In this document: positions 1 through 27,535 of the stretch, one piece after another
Numbering within the stretch: position 1 is the first letter of the stretch
How the letters are laid out: the number at the start of each line of letters is the position of its first letter
Origin: Liolophura sinensis
Lineage: Eukaryota; Mollusca; Polyplacophora; Chitonida; Chitonidae
NCBI RefSeq assembly: GCF_032854445.1
Contig: NC_088303.1
Span: 21,645,501-21,709,500 of the forward strand
DNA: 64,000 nt
Reading direction: 5' to 3'
Notes under the pieces: generated by a model
Told to the model about the DNA's origin: nothing
What the model saw: only the letters and a program-made list of their open reading frames with translations
Database searches by the model: none
Position numbers and translations under genes: made by a program

Positions 1-1206
1 GGTCTGAAACAGAAAAAGTTATAAGCTATGATGACAGTGCTTTTTCCAATCTGACAGTATAACAGAGAAGTATGACTTTAAACGAAAAGACCTACAAAAA
101 ATCGAACTATGCATCACTAAGCAGACCACTTAAAACTATGCAATAAATATACTTTCATATATTTTCTTAGATTTTTGTGAAGACTTAAAGGTGTTCAAAC
201 ATTTAAATTCTACGGTGGGCTTTATGAACCGTACTATCAGAGTTTAGGAACTATGACATCATAGGAAGGTTTTCCAACTGTAATCACAACACCTGAATGT
301 TCGAGTAACTCTTTTTACCCATGAGTAACAGATTACTGTTAAAAATTCCTTCCTCCTGATGAACATTAGGAAAACAGGTGATGTGACACAGATAGTCAGT
401 ATGGCTCATAAGGCCCAATGTACTATTCAAATATTTTGGTGCCTTTCAATACACTTTAAAAAATCTGAAAAAATAATTGAAAGTATTTTTACGCATAGTT
501 TTCAGTTGTCTGTAGGATGAACCTTACTTCACATTTTAGCTTTCTTTTACTTTAAGCAACAATCAAATAATTAAATAAATATGACAGAGGCACAGTGGAT
601 AGGGAGTGACCTACAGGAGAGAATGACATTCATTGTAAAATATAACATTAAAAGACAATCTAGATCAGAATTTTCTGCATTGGGGTTTGAATGACTTACT
701 CAGAAATAAACTGTAAGGCATGACAAGTTTAATGAACACAGTGCTCATAATGTTTTCACGAAATATGTCAGGTTAACTTCAAAAAATTTCTTGATGACAT
801 TACATTAACATTCTGCCTGAAAAACTTTCATTCGGACAAGTACACACATTCTGACATTTGCTTCTAAAGTCTGACCACAAGTTCTACAGGACAATTTTTA
901 TGGCATACATGAACATATTTCCAGTTATTATAGCATAATTTAGATATCATAGTGCCAAAATGATAGACAAGGAACCATACACTGTATTTATAACCGTGTA
1001 CAGCGGTATGTTGTTTTACTTCACTGGTAAGAAAATTAACGCTACCATTAACATAGATTTGACAACACTTAAATTTTTTTTAAAAGTTTTAAAAATTTGA
1101 CATTAATTTGTAAAATGAGCCTACAGGGCTCTTTCACTTCTCGTTGCTTCTGATCTTGCCATGTTGATAAATTCAGCAGATATTTTGGAGCTTTAGAGTA
1201 CTGTTT
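1..1206. other. Downstream flank / probable 3' UTR of the UBL gene
   Basis: AT-rich sequence immediately downstream of the minus-strand stop at 1207. No convincing coding exon or recognised repeat was seen. The part next to the stop is probably 3' UTR, since minus-strand poly(A)-like variants (ATTAAA near 728, TATAAA near 985) are present, but no canonical minus-strand AATAAA was found here. Confidence 0.4.
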
Positions 1207-2603
1207 TCACATAACATAATTTGTAAGAAATATTATATCATGTTTTATTTCATATTCTTCTAGTCTTACTCTGAAATCCATCACCAATCGCTCTCGTCTC
1301 CTGAAGATGTTGATTTCCTTCTGTAGAGCATCAATGATGCCCTCTGGCTGTCCACGTCCTAAGTCCTCTGCTGATCCCAGGCTGCTGTGAGAGCCTGGAT
1401 CAGCTACCACTGACTACAGAAGAGAGCAGACAAAAAATAAAATAAAACATATGTTAAGTGTATGTTACAATGGTCAATGTTATCATAAAATTATCCATTC
1501 TGTACATTGTTCTGATGATTTGTGCCATACTCAGCAATACATTTATCCATGTCAGTATGTAACTAAGTCTAAATTTATTCTTGATATATTCAACCTTACA
1601 AATTCACATGCTCTTAACATCATTCCATTGAAACATATCAGATCACAAACATTACAGTTTGCAATATACCTAACTACAAAGCATATACTTCAGAAATGTT
1701 ACTATTTTACAAAAGTTTCAGAAATTCACTTTAATGAGTCATGTCCCACCAATTCAGATTAATAAATGTTCTTTTTCTAGATATGGAATAATTTCAAAAA
1801 TTTGTGTGAGCTTGGGGTTGATCAAATTAAAATTTTTATCATGTTTTTTTTTTTTACGTTTCACTGAACAGAAGTTCTACAAAATACATTTTAACCTGAA
1901 CACAATCACGCATACTGAGTGCATATCATTAGTTAAAAAAACTCACACATCAAACCCCTCGATCAATTCACACACATATACTGTTTGAATGTACAAAGAA
2001 AAGCTCACCTCATTTTTCCCTGCCATAGAGATCATGTTAACAACAGCCTTGTCCGAGATGTTATAGTCTGACAGGGTGAAGGCATCTTGCAGAAACTGGG
2101 ATTTGTAATACAGTCTAAACTGGTAATCAATGCGGCCTATATTGTTGAGGATGTGTAGCATCTGAGCACGGACTCGTGCAATCTTATCTCCAGCACTTAC
2201 AAGTGACACAAAAGTTTTGTTCTGTGAATGAAGTTGTATATTCAACTAATTGATTTTTGCCACATATGAAAAATACTTTGTACAAATATAAGATCAACTT
2301 CTAAGCTATGAAACAGTGAAACATGTACATTTACAATTTAAAGTCTGCTGTATGCACATGTATGAAGAGTTTATCATACTTGTTTCTTTTTTTATTATTA
2401 TTTTTTTATTTTTAATTTATCACACAAACGCTACAGCCAGTATTTAAAAAGAGAGAGAGAACACTTTCACTCTTTGAACCAGTTGATTCAGTAGCTTTTC
2501 ACATAAAAGTCATGCATAAAATAAGACTCTGAATGGTTTGACTAAATTTAGGAAGTGACGTTACTTCAGCATGCAGATCTATAGATTCAGACTTTTTCAA
2601 CAT
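1207..2603 (-). CDS. Ubiquitin-like-domain protein, 152 aa, 3 coding exons
   Basis: Coding exons read on the minus strand are 2603-2565, 2221-2009 and 1413-1207 (stop), all joined in phase 0 with GT/AG borders. Start is the ATG at 2603-2601 (MLKKSESIDLHAE). Residues about 8-84 have a ubiquitin-like layout: first strand IDLHAE, a second strand around KTFVSLVSAGD, a helix RVRAQMLHIL, the strand QFRLYYKSQFLQD and a final VVNMISM. There is no C-terminal Gly-Gly, and the chain continues for about 68 residues, so it is probably not a conjugated modifier. Residues about 105-145 are a charged amphipathic helix (EGIIDALQKEINIFRRRERL). The layout recalls small UBL proteins such as the one encoded by human TINCR, but that is only a resemblance. 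No function is assigned. It is transcribed divergently from PSMC2, with about 320 bp between start codons. Exon 1 is the least certain part: its donor (GTAACG) is weak, but it supplies the missing first strand in frame. Confidence 0.82.
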
Positions 2604-2922
2604 CGTCGTATGTAAGGCCCAGGCCTACTCTGTCATATATTTTGTCATGTTTGTCTCACTTTTGCAGTATATGTGTAAGGGTGTAAACTTACTGGGAAAG
2701 ACTCACTGGTGACGTAAATTAACATTATGTAGCGAATACACAGGCTAAGATCAGTGTTCCTAATTTTCTTCGCTTTCGTCCTGCGTCAAAAATACATGCA
2801 TCTTGTTTACACAGCACCTTGGTTATTTTGAAAGCGGAAGTATACATATCTCGCGAGATCACCGGTAACTTCCGAGACTTCTTGAACACAGCAGTTAAAG
2901 AAAGATAAAGGAGCTTGCCAAA
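2604..2922. promoter_or_regulatory. Divergent (bidirectional) promoter of UBL gene and PSMC2
   Basis: This is the 319-bp gap between the two start codons. It contains the perfect palindrome TCTCGCGAGA at 2849-2858, a motif known from vertebrate and insect work in CpG-rich, often bidirectional housekeeping promoters (bound by BANP and also linked to ZBTB33). It is flanked by a GCGGAAGT ETS-type site at 2833-2840 and the inverted ACTTCCG at about 2868-2874. Kozak context of PSMC2 is good (GCCAAAATG). The factor assignment is inferred from motif knowledge, not shown here. Confidence 0.7.
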
Positions 2923-17836
<14,914 letters not shown>

Positions 17837-18672
17837 TACTTTTCTCATTGGATTCCATAAATGGACGAAATGGACATTTTGCCGTCACAGGGAAACTTGT
17901 TCCTATATGGCCTGGAAATTGTCTGCACTTGTGTTCAGTGTGTTTTTGTGCTTGTTGATAAGCTAAGGGGTCTAGGAATGGAGTTTCATAAGAATTGGTA
18001 AGACAGACAATTGAACTGAAGGCTTAATCAGTAGCCCTGATCTTACAAAGACATGCTTTCTTCTGTGCTATTATTTAATAACGGAAACAGTTTCAATCTG
18101 AATTCAATCTGAGGGCTGGAAAAATCATCTTCAGTGGCTAACACAGCGCACAAGTTGATGGCAAAATGTATGGCCTCTTTAGTTCAGGTGTCAACAGAAA
18201 AATGGCAGTAAAAGAAAATCGGGAGTGGAATATCTACATTACCATTATCAAAGTTATTTAAGCTTTGGATGGATGAGGATGGGATGGGAAGGGAAGGGAA
18301 GGGGAGCTGGGAGGAGTCTCTAATTGTTTTTTATGTGTCCTGTACTTGACATTCAGGAATCCTCATTAAACACTCCAGACTTATCTACTAGATGGTTGTT
18401 TGAGGTTGTCTCCTTGTTGTGAACCACTTTTTAAGCAACAGTTTGATTCCAGTTAAGATAAAGGAATTGAACCTCTTTGATCTGTTTACGTTAAACTGTT
18501 CACGTTGAACTGTATTTTCAAATGTCCGCCAAGAGAGAAGATTAGAGTGTTGACCGTGCATCTTAAAAGGGTAATTCATACTATAGACTTAAACAGCCAT
18601 AGTCAAATCAAGCAAATCTAACAGGTAAAAAAAAATAGTAAAATAATCAGGAAAAGCGTATGTGTGAATAAA
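17837..18672 (+). other. PSMC2 3' UTR (extent uncertain)
   Basis: Follows the stop codon at 17834-17836. The first clear AATAAA is at 18667-18672, so the 3' UTR could run to about 18.7 kb. A purine-rich gggaagggaagggaa stretch lies near 18285-18305. No other coding signal was seen. Confidence 0.4.
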
Positions 18673-19819
18673 CTGAAAGACGACATCATGTGATTTAGTC
18701 ACCCTTGTCATCCATTAAACTGAGTATTGATGGAAAACGGAAAACCTAGTTCTTAGATTAGTGCTGCTCAAGAGAAGTGAGGTACTAGCTGTAAACAGGG
18801 AGGTTGTATGCCAAACAGTAGGCACAAAACGATAGCAGGCCCATCTGCTGAATCGTTCCGACTGCCTGCTCCAATTTCATGGTCGTTTAGTCCCGCCTTC
18901 TGTTTATGATTCAATCCCAGGCTCACCCTAGCCAAGACGGCATCCCTCATCAAAACAGCGTTAAACATATCGGCTATTTGATTACACATTACTCATGGCG
19001 TTACTGACGGTGCAGGTTTGGTTGTTTTGGAGACCATTTGAGACTGAACATACGAACAGCTGTTAAGAATTACCCACAAAAAGTACCCTTCGATGAAAGA
19101 GGTCGTCTGCCTGTACACATCTGCCCCAGAGTCCCGTGGCTTTGAACCTAAGCCTTGTCCCTAGCACATTTCTTGTATTCGAAAATCTTCAACTCGTCGG
19201 TTCTGTTAGTCTAAAGCTACCGTCGAAGAACACTTGTGTATGGTATGATTGGCAAGGTGAACCGCATTTGTTTCCGTTATTTGTTAAATGAATTTGGATA
19301 ACCTGGCATTTTTATGGGAATGTGCGCCGAAAGCTAATATGTCTTCGAACTGGTCCTTGCACAATAACAACTCGGTTACTAACCGAGTTGACAAATGTTA
19401 TCTTACCATGAAAACGTTTTGTGTTACCAGTCTGCCCAATAAACGTCGTCCCAGAGGCAACAAAAAGCATACACTACACAGCTTGGCACGAGTTGCTGTA
19501 GGCGGGAATGGTACCTAATCGGACTCAAATAATAATTAGATCTTCACGGAAGTACGGGCAGTGTTGCGTGCGTGACGTGGGGAGTTTCTATTCGGAACTC
19601 GTTAGGCGTACACCAAGAGTTTGTCATAGTGCATGGTTGCTTTGCTTAATTGATGCTAACGATGGTTACTTGTGGGCTAATTGAGGACTATTTGGTAAGA
19701 TTATACTTTTATAATTCAATGCATTAGTAGCATAAGTGTGACATCACTATGCACGGAGTTCATGCTGTAAGTCGATGCGAAGTCATGAGATCACTGTTTT
19801 AATGTAAAAAGCAGCGCCT

Positions 19820-20515
19820 GGCCCAGCACAATTCTACGGCTATGCTATGCCTTAACTTGGCGGTAGGCGAGATAGCACCAAAGCGCTTGGAGCGTGCCAT
19901 CAAAATTATCCCCTGGATGTTTCTACATATAGTCTTAGTAAAACCCACTTAGGTCAATTGTTTGGTCGTTGGCATACATTGTTAGAAAACACCCGAAGAT
20001 AAACGTCAAAACTCCGGTTCCATCTTTGGCCTCGCCTTGACGTGGGCATAGCGTACATGTACTCAAAGAAATCGAATTCTACCACCTGGAACAAATATTT
20101 CTAATATGCAGCACAAGTTACTGTGTCCGGTTCTCTGTCCGTATTGATTTTCCATAGAATTCCGATTACGACATAACCTTTAGCAGACCGGTATAGTAGC
20201 AATCGTAGACATTTAGTGCGGGAGGGTATGTGAATGAATGGTGATAGAGGTAGAATTTGACGTTTTCCTAGAATAGAAGTAGGCTACCGATGTTAAAACG
20301 AATTAAGCCAAACATGGCAGTGGAGGAAAACGTCGAGCCGGAGTATTGATGTTTATCTTCGAGTTTCTTTCTAACAAGGTAGGCCAACGGCCAAACACTA
20401 CGTGGGTTTTACTAAATACTGTAGAAACATTCAGAGCATACCTGGGATGGAGTGCTTCAGTGCGATCTCGCCCACCACCAGGTTAAATCATAGCGATTAT
20501 TATAAGTCTAGCCCA
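19820..20515. mobile_element. Long-terminal-inverted-repeat DNA element (about 200-bp arms)
   Basis: The left arm (about 19820-20030) and the right arm (about 20322-20515) are imperfect reverse complements. Matching landmarks, left versus inverted right, are GGCGAGATaGCACcaAAGC / GGCGAGATcGCACtgAAGC, GATGTTTCTACA / AATGTTTCTACA, TTAGTAAAACCCAC in both, CCGTTGGC/TCGTTGGC, TTGTTAGAAA in both, and AGATAAACRTCAAWACTCCGG in both. The loop is about 290 bp with no open frame of note. This is the architecture of a non-autonomous TIR transposon or foldback element. No superfamily can be assigned. Confidence 0.7.
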
Positions 20516-21221
20516 ACAATTTTGCTTTTTTCTGGGCCAGCTCTATATATTATTTCTACATAAACAGCCCCATAGAGCTGTGTATGTTCCAGTCAGCAAA
20601 ATCTTTGATTTTAGGCGCCGAAACTTCCTTACAGAGCAGTCCACATACAGATTATATTTTACGTTTTCTTCTTTGACAAGACAGCTCTAGTCGACGAGCC
20701 CCAACCGCTGGCGTGGCGGCCAGCTCTATGTAGTGAAGAAAAATTGCCAAAACAATTGACTTGTTTTCTCACTGTTTTGCAAAGATTGTACACCTGTTCA
20801 CTGAGTCAAGATAAAGCAATGTTCTCTGTTTTTCAATGTATATAAACCAGCGGTCTATATTGGTTGTGAATAAAGTGTTCCTCACCAATGTCCGAAGCCT
20901 TACTGTATCTGATAAGGTCACCAAAAGAGCTCATACATTCTTGGCAACGAGACAAGAACCCAATCGTAAAGTTCTCATGCCCCTATCCAATTAGCTGCTG
21001 GCTCAGCTGTTACCTAGGCCTAATCATTATGGAGACGTGAGTCAGGTTGTCAACAATGCAGTTCCTAAATATTAATAAACCTGACCATCGCGGCATAAAT
21101 TTACAGACCTGCATGCAGAATTGTGCAACATGAGTGGCGTTCAGCACTAGGGGATTTCTGGTGGTTGTACACTGGGGCGGATATGGTGTGAAGTCAGCTG
21201 CATGGTGTTCCCGTGAGGCAC

Positions 21222-21316
21222 GGGGGCTCCGTGGCCGAGCGGTTAGCATGATAGCTTACCATAATGTCCGGAGCCTTTCAACAATAGACACTGCGTGAAA
21301 CACCAATGAAATAAAT
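21222..21316 (+). mobile_element. Internally deleted SINE: tRNA head joined to tail
   Basis: Has the head gggggctccgtggccgagcg followed by gttagcatgatagctta, then jumps to a short tail reading gcgtgaaacaccaatgaaat. The central body (about 170 bp) is missing. Confidence 0.6.
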
Positions 21317-23067
21317 TCTGGTGATGCAGCAATGACGGTAAATGTGTACGGTAGGTATCAGGATCAAGACTTATTTCAAAAAACTTCATATTTCGTAAAT
21401 ATCGTATTTCGCAACATACACATGCAGGCCTAATACGATACTAATGTAGTGCTTGGCAAAACATTCAGGACATTCACGCAGTAAGACACAACTAGAATTT
21501 TCCACCCATGGATAATGGTGAAGGTTGGTTGCCTCACCAAGCTACTGCAAACCCATGGCACCCGAACACTGCCCCTCACCCTTCACCTGCTCTGAACAAA
21601 CAAGTGTAGAAAGCTGCGCTACTGTGATAGAAAGTGACAGTATTTCAGGATATCAACGGAAGATAAGTGAAGTCCCACACCTTATAACTCTGGGGCGATG
21701 CCACTTTGATTTATGATCCAAGGTTCGCACCCTGTGGCTTCCTATTTTCTTCAGCTGCTCCACACCCAATCCTTAAGTCTGCAGCGTGTACGAAGAGCAT
21801 CGTGGCAGAACAGTGGTTAACTCAAAAATATGCTTCTATATTCCACTATCAAGTACTATTTGAGCACAACCCTGCACAACGAGCGCTCAGAGATTTTTTT
21901 TTTTAACAAGTTTTCGGGTTCAAACCTAATCTGCCAATTAGGCTTTTGAAGTAAAACCTCTTTTTATTATAAACATATGTATGAGAGACAAACGGACATA
22001 AGTTTCTGTGTTCAGCTATGTCATACATTCGAATTCGCAGGATGTTCCCTAAGAGAAACTGAGACACATGTTAAAAGACACCTAGCTGATGTCAAAAATT
22101 TAACCATGACACAGACCCACCTATATCGAGTTACAAGATATGTCTGCTTGTCACAGATAGAAATTAAGAGTAAAACTCCATTTCAAAATGTCGCTTATTT
22201 CCATGGACATGATGTCTTTTAAACGTCATTTAAACTAACTCAAATCGATATATACCATTACCAGTGCCCAAATATCTTGAATCTCCGTTTGTATTTAGTT
22301 TTATTAAGAGTCAATTTGACTCGCACAACTTTTGACATCTCATGCGCAATGTACCATATCCGTATACCCACCTGAGTAATGGCGCTGTTTTGTGTATTTA
22401 TGGCCAATTTGTTAATATTTTCCCCACGCTGTTTACCAGTGTTAAACGATTCTGTATAGCCATGACATAGTTATGAATATGTATTTAAAATTCCATTATG
22501 CTGTGGCTGAAAAGGATTTTGCTACATATATGTTCTGCGACCCTGAGATCAGCAGAAGCGTAGGTCAATATACTTTGCACCGACTTTATGCCATTCTTAA
22601 AAATTCTGACAATCATCAGTGTTACGATACATCAACTTCCGGATGTGTGTAGTTCATTTGTTATGGCAATGGCAAGGATGGTGGAGTCGCCCCTGTTTTT
22701 GTGAAGGCGAGATTTTGTCTCAGATCACTGACCTCTGTGTGGTGAAAATAAACGATGCAGCCCAACACAAACTGTTGTGCTAGCTCAACCATTCCTGGGA
22801 CAGCAGTCCCACAGGGGTTAGGGTAGATCTTACGCCGAGGCGATTCAGTTGCAGCTGTCTTGTTATTCCAGAGTAATCTCCAGGGCATCAGATGCGCTTC
22901 CTGGCTGGTCTCTTATCTTCCTCTACCAGGCAGTTGTCAGAGACCATCAGTCGATCACTGATAACTCTTACAGCGGCCATTTCCAAGTCCTACAGATGTG
23001 CACATCTTCCGCGACCACTGGGTTGTCGGGGCATGTAGCAATGAGATTCCCCCCCCCCCCATTTGTT

Positions 23068-23400
23068 TATAAGTATGTATGTATGCTTGGGGTTTAACGT
23101 CGTATTTTAAAAAGTTCAATCATATGACGACTAGGAGTCATTAGGTGTGTGTACATATGTTGTGTCTTCTTGTGGCAGGGAGAGTCCATGTGCTGCCGCT
23201 ACTGAAGATAATGCCGAAGACACCAGGCATGACACCCCAAACAGTCATATTATACCATGTGCTGTCGCTCATCAGTAATGTTTCCTTGCTCTAACCTCTC
23301 AGTGCTGCCCATGTTTATAAGATTTAGAGATGAAGTCCTTGTGCTCCGTGCACATATGTGCAAGAAGAAGGTTTTTCATGCACTGTATAGAAGAAGAATA
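23068..23400 (+). repeat. Dispersed repeat with 'ggggtttaacgtcgt' start
   Basis: The stretch beginning gcttggggtttaacgtcgta and continuing tcatatgacgactaggagtc, gtggcagggagagtccatg and gtgctgccg resembles a repeat I recall as abundant in molluscan genomic DNA. That is recalled similarity only. No second copy is visible in this window. Confidence 0.35.
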
Positions 23401-23751
23401 GATAGTTCTTCAAATGCCTCGTGTTGAGCGTACGTAGCATATAAAGGAATGAAAATTCCGAGGATTAACTAGCGTCATTAGGAACCCTTTGATTTGTTAT
23501 GCCACGCAGAACCAAAAGATAAGGGAATCCTGATCAGTGAAAACCATCACTGAAAATCGGGTCCGTCACCATCTTCAAGGAGCTCAACTAACCCTGTGCT
23601 CAACGCTATCCTATAAGTGACATATAACATCACTTGCCCAAAATATCAATATTTGTGCATTAGTTTACTGACCATTCAGCTGAAATTTTTCTACCAGATA
23701 CAGAACTACAAAACAAATCGTCTTGAATAATGCGTTTTAAAATTGAATCAA

Positions 23752-23886
23752 ACGTGGGAAGGTCTGTAAGCAGCCTGCGGATGGTCGTGGGTTTCCTCCC
23801 ACCATAATGCTGGCCACCGTCGTATAAGTGAAATATTCTTGAGTACGGCGTAAAACATTAATCAAATAAACAAATAAATAAATAAA
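23752..23886 (+). mobile_element. 5'-truncated SINE with possible 8-bp target duplication
   Basis: Body and tail of the SINE family: gtgggaaggtctgtaagcag, accataatgctggccaccgt, then cgtataagtgaaatattctt and an AAATAAAT tail. An internal segment of about 20 bp (the cccgggctctgcccgg part) is missing. TGAATCAA is present just before the element and just after the tail, which would fit insertion as a truncated copy. Confidence 0.75.
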
Positions 23887-24853
23887 ACTGAATCAAGAAG
23901 ATGAACCGATGAACATATCCGATGACTGCAGATGTCGAGGTAATAATGTTTCACTTGTATGATAGTTATTACGTTAGTGGGTAAAAGAACCGTCCTGGAA
24001 ATCACCGCCCTGCTTTAAGTTGCTGACAATCCTCCCGACGTAAAGCCGCAGTCGATCCAGCAAGACCTGGATGAATTAACTAACGTACGCTAAAACCTCC
24101 AATTACCACAAAACACACTGGTTAACTGCGCTGACTACAGCTGACACAAATGCTGTATATTGGATCAGTTGTTTTGATCAGTTTGTCACAGCCCGCTGTA
24201 ATATTGCGAAAATGGCGTTAGGCCATATTCATTTGTTCGGCCAGACAGTTATTTTGGGGTCATTCCCTTACAGCGTTCAGATTAAAAATGTATGGAGTTT
24301 CAGGAGTAATCTACATGTAGCATGTATAAGTTTAGTGTCTATCACAAGCTGTCTCTCTTGGTCTTAATTCTTGATGGCGACGAAAGTATTCATTTAAGTA
24401 TATGGCCTAGTGCTCAAAGGGATTTCAACCTCTTTATATATAAATACGCATACCGGTTTGGGACGATTGCATATGAACTACATGTTGACCCGAAGACTTA
24501 GTGTAAAGCTTGTATGCCCTCTCTGTCTTGTCTGGCTTCTGTAATTATCAAAAGGAAAAGACAATTCACATGCACTCAAAACAGAAGTAAAAAAGAAGTA
24601 CAAAGTTCAGATGTGGCTTCGTATAGCTGGAAATGCTTTCCATTTATTTGCATTCTTGTTACACTATCCTAATGCTACTGTATATAATATACACACTGGC
24701 CCATACATGTGACACTATATATACAAATATTTGCTAACATGATGAAGGGGTAGAACAAAAATCAGAGGCAAATATGAAGAAGGGAAGAAGTCTTTAGTGA
24801 TATTCCTTGATTATTCCCGGACTTGTTGATATATCATAATGCCCTATTAAACG

Positions 24854-25102
24854 GTAGCGTATGCATAGCAACACCAACAGCTGTAGCGTATGCATAGCAA
24901 CACCAACAGCTGTAGCGTATGCATAGCAACACCAACAGTTGTAACGTATGGATAGCAACACCAACAGTTGTAACATGTGCATAGCAACGCCAACAGTTGT
25001 AACCTTTGCATAGCAACGCCAACATTTGTCACCTCTTCATAGTAACGCCAACATTTGTAACCTCTTCACAGCAACACCACAGTTGTAACCTATGCATAGC
25101 GT
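24854..25102 (+). repeat. 29-bp minisatellite, about 8.5 copies
   Basis: Unit gtagcgtatgcatagcaac followed by accaacagct, 29 bp. The first three copies are almost identical; divergence then grows steadily toward the right end (gtaacctcttcacagcaacac). Because 29 is not a multiple of 3, all minus frames show similar repeated peptides, which explains several overlapping spurious open frames here. Confidence 0.9.
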
Positions 25103-27406
25103 AACAAACAATCTGAAACTTTTGCAAAAGTCAAAATGGATCCATGTCATGCATGGAAATCGATCGCTGATTCTATGCTGTGGTAGTACAATTTCACCCA
25201 AGTTACAGTATGCAGCTTCAAAATGACTTGTAAATAAGACTTGGACTTGGCATGGCAACGTCCTGAGTCTTAACCTTTGGCAAGGACAACAAACTAAACA
25301 TCTGACAACATACAGACCGTATATTTGGTAATGCCCACAAGCAGAAGGTTTGGCAATTTCCAGAGATTTTATGACTGTCTAACGGAAAAATCTAGAGAAC
25401 GGTTGGCAGCATTCGGAAAATAAGACCTTTCGTGCTATGTCTACGGAAGACAACATTGACGGTGTCTAACAAACACTCTGTAATGTACAAAGCGCATCCA
25501 GGAATTTTGTGGCCACTGGAAGTATCAAAACCATGTCCGAATGATTATACATAAACATTATGATAACTAGAAGGAAGCCGATACTATGCATGATGTTGTG
25601 AGCAATATGCTTGTGCGAATCAACCTTGGTGAATAAAAAAAAAAATACTCAAGACTGAAAATAAAGAATGTCTAACAATGATTGGAATCATACATTGACC
25701 ATCACACCCTGTCTCAGAAAGTGTCTAGTTATGCATCTAATGGGAGTGTACTGACGTGTCTTGCATAGCAAAAGAAATACGCCAAAGGGACGAGAAGTTC
25801 GAATTGTCGCGGAAAGGCAAGAATAACATTTGGTGATGGATTATACGGACATGTATTTAAAGTTTAACAAAGACACAACATGCACACATTTTTTCGCTAT
25901 ACTTAAGAAAATAAAATGGAAAATCATTGAATGCAATACAGTCCGTCTTTACGTATCTAAATCAGATATATTCTTAAACATTGCAATACGATGACCTGGT
26001 AATTATGGTGACATTAAGATATGTCAAGATATGCGTTATTAATTAGTCTGTATCCACACACGTCAAAATATATACATAGGTATAACTGAACTTAATAACA
26101 CTACCAAAGTATTATTAACAACATATATGTACCGGCGGGACTACATGTACATGAGCATATCAATCAATTCAATTCTTTTCTTCTTTGTTTCAATAAAAAA
26201 TAGAAAAATTTACAAAGCACACTGACACAAACAAGGAGAACAAAATGAATAATTAACTACTGTGGTTTACATAAGCCAATGCACAATATTTATGTTTGAG
26301 CAAAATAAAAACCCTGCAAAGAATTTAAAGATTTTTTAAAACCAATAATAAAATTGTCATTATGGATTAGCGACCCTAACTCTAACTGATGTTATGGTAG
26401 AAGGATTTACTCTCTGTACTTGTACCTGCATTTCCTGATACGAAAACTACCACTCTACCAGCAGAAGTAAAAGCAAATTCCAAATAGCTACAGAAAACAT
26501 CATAATAAAATTTATGTCAAATTGTCACAGTTTGAGAGCCCATAGATCGAAAACGGCAAAACATCGTAAAAGCAGAATTTTCACGTCCTTCGACAAACAG
26601 TTGACAGTTTACAGGTTATCAGTATAACCTGTTCTTCTTCATATCTCTCACGTTTTAATATACTTGCAGCGGGTTTCCTAATGCCAGATGGCATTGGCTA
26701 TAAAATCGTATATCATTGCAGCATATGAATATGTTTTAAACAATGAAATAATACACTTATATAAGGAAAAACTTTGACTGATATAAAACACTTTTCCCTA
26801 AATATATGAAATAAAATTAATATCAACACAATTTCTTTTGTTGGCATAAATAAAGTTACATATTTCTAATATAAAAGTTTAAGATCATATTGTGTTTGTG
26901 TACAGTTTTTCTTCTACGGCGTATAATCAATGCCTTGAGACCATAAGAAAGAGCTCAATGCATCCCTTTAGAAGGCACTTATAAAAAAAAATTGGCAGTA
27001 AACAAGGCCGTTACATCCAGTAACCATGGAATACCAGTCATTGAGGTTATTTCACAGTTAGAATCCTTATCATCTTTTGTCGTAGATTTGTTTGCAAGTC
27101 TGTTTCAGATCAAAAAGTTGATTAAGTTGAGACAACGCAACACCATGCAAATGGCCATGCCTGGACACCATTAGACCCGTTAAAATAAGGCACTCCAGAA
27201 TTTGAATTCATGATGAATGTCATCCCATTGAAACTGATGGTAAGCCTAGTCAGAATACACAGGTCTAGTCCATCCCAATCAAGCTGATCAAGCCTGGTCC
27301 CAAGTATGACACAGATGTAAACCTGTCTCCGACACTTTCGAAGGAAGTTGTCTTCACCACCATATAACAATAATTGCCACGTCACACCTGGTTAATGGCA
27401 TGCCAT

Positions 27407-27412
27407 TTTATT
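27407..27412 (-). terminator. Candidate poly(A) signal of the Ig-mucin gene
   Basis: tttatt on the plus strand gives AATAAA on the minus strand, 124 bases beyond the TGA stop. Spacing suits a short 3' UTR. Confidence 0.4.
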
Positions 27413-27535
27413 TTGCGACAACTGTGGTGGTAGTTTTGCCAATACTGCGTGGCACTTGTTCATCACATCGTCATTATGCATAGCATCGGCATTTACGACA
27501 CTTATTTGAGTGTCTTCTGCAGGCTTTGCTCCAGC

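Larger units (their letters stand above)
18673..27535. other. Intergenic region between PSMC2 and the Ig-mucin gene
   Basis: No supported coding exon was found. Short open frames show no recognisable family or splice logic. Repeats inside it are listed separately: an inverted-repeat element at 19.82-20.52 kb, SINE pieces at 21.2 and 23.75 kb, a dispersed repeat at 23.07-23.4 kb and a 29-bp minisatellite at 24.85 kb. A run of 12 C lies at 23049-23060. The stretch 25.1-27.4 kb is AT-rich and unremarkable. Confidence 0.5.

Noticed and set aside
22661-23097. Overlapping open frames of 75-82 codons
   Set aside because: Neither frame shows a recognisable domain, splice logic or codon pattern, and the region adjoins a poly-C run and a dispersed repeat.
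24854-25102. CRISPR-like repeat array
   Set aside because: Units are directly adjacent with no spacers, in a eukaryotic genome; it is a minisatellite.
24794-25258. Several overlapping Cys/Val-rich minus-strand open frames
   Set aside because: All are readings of the 29-bp minisatellite in different frames; the repeat period alone explains them.
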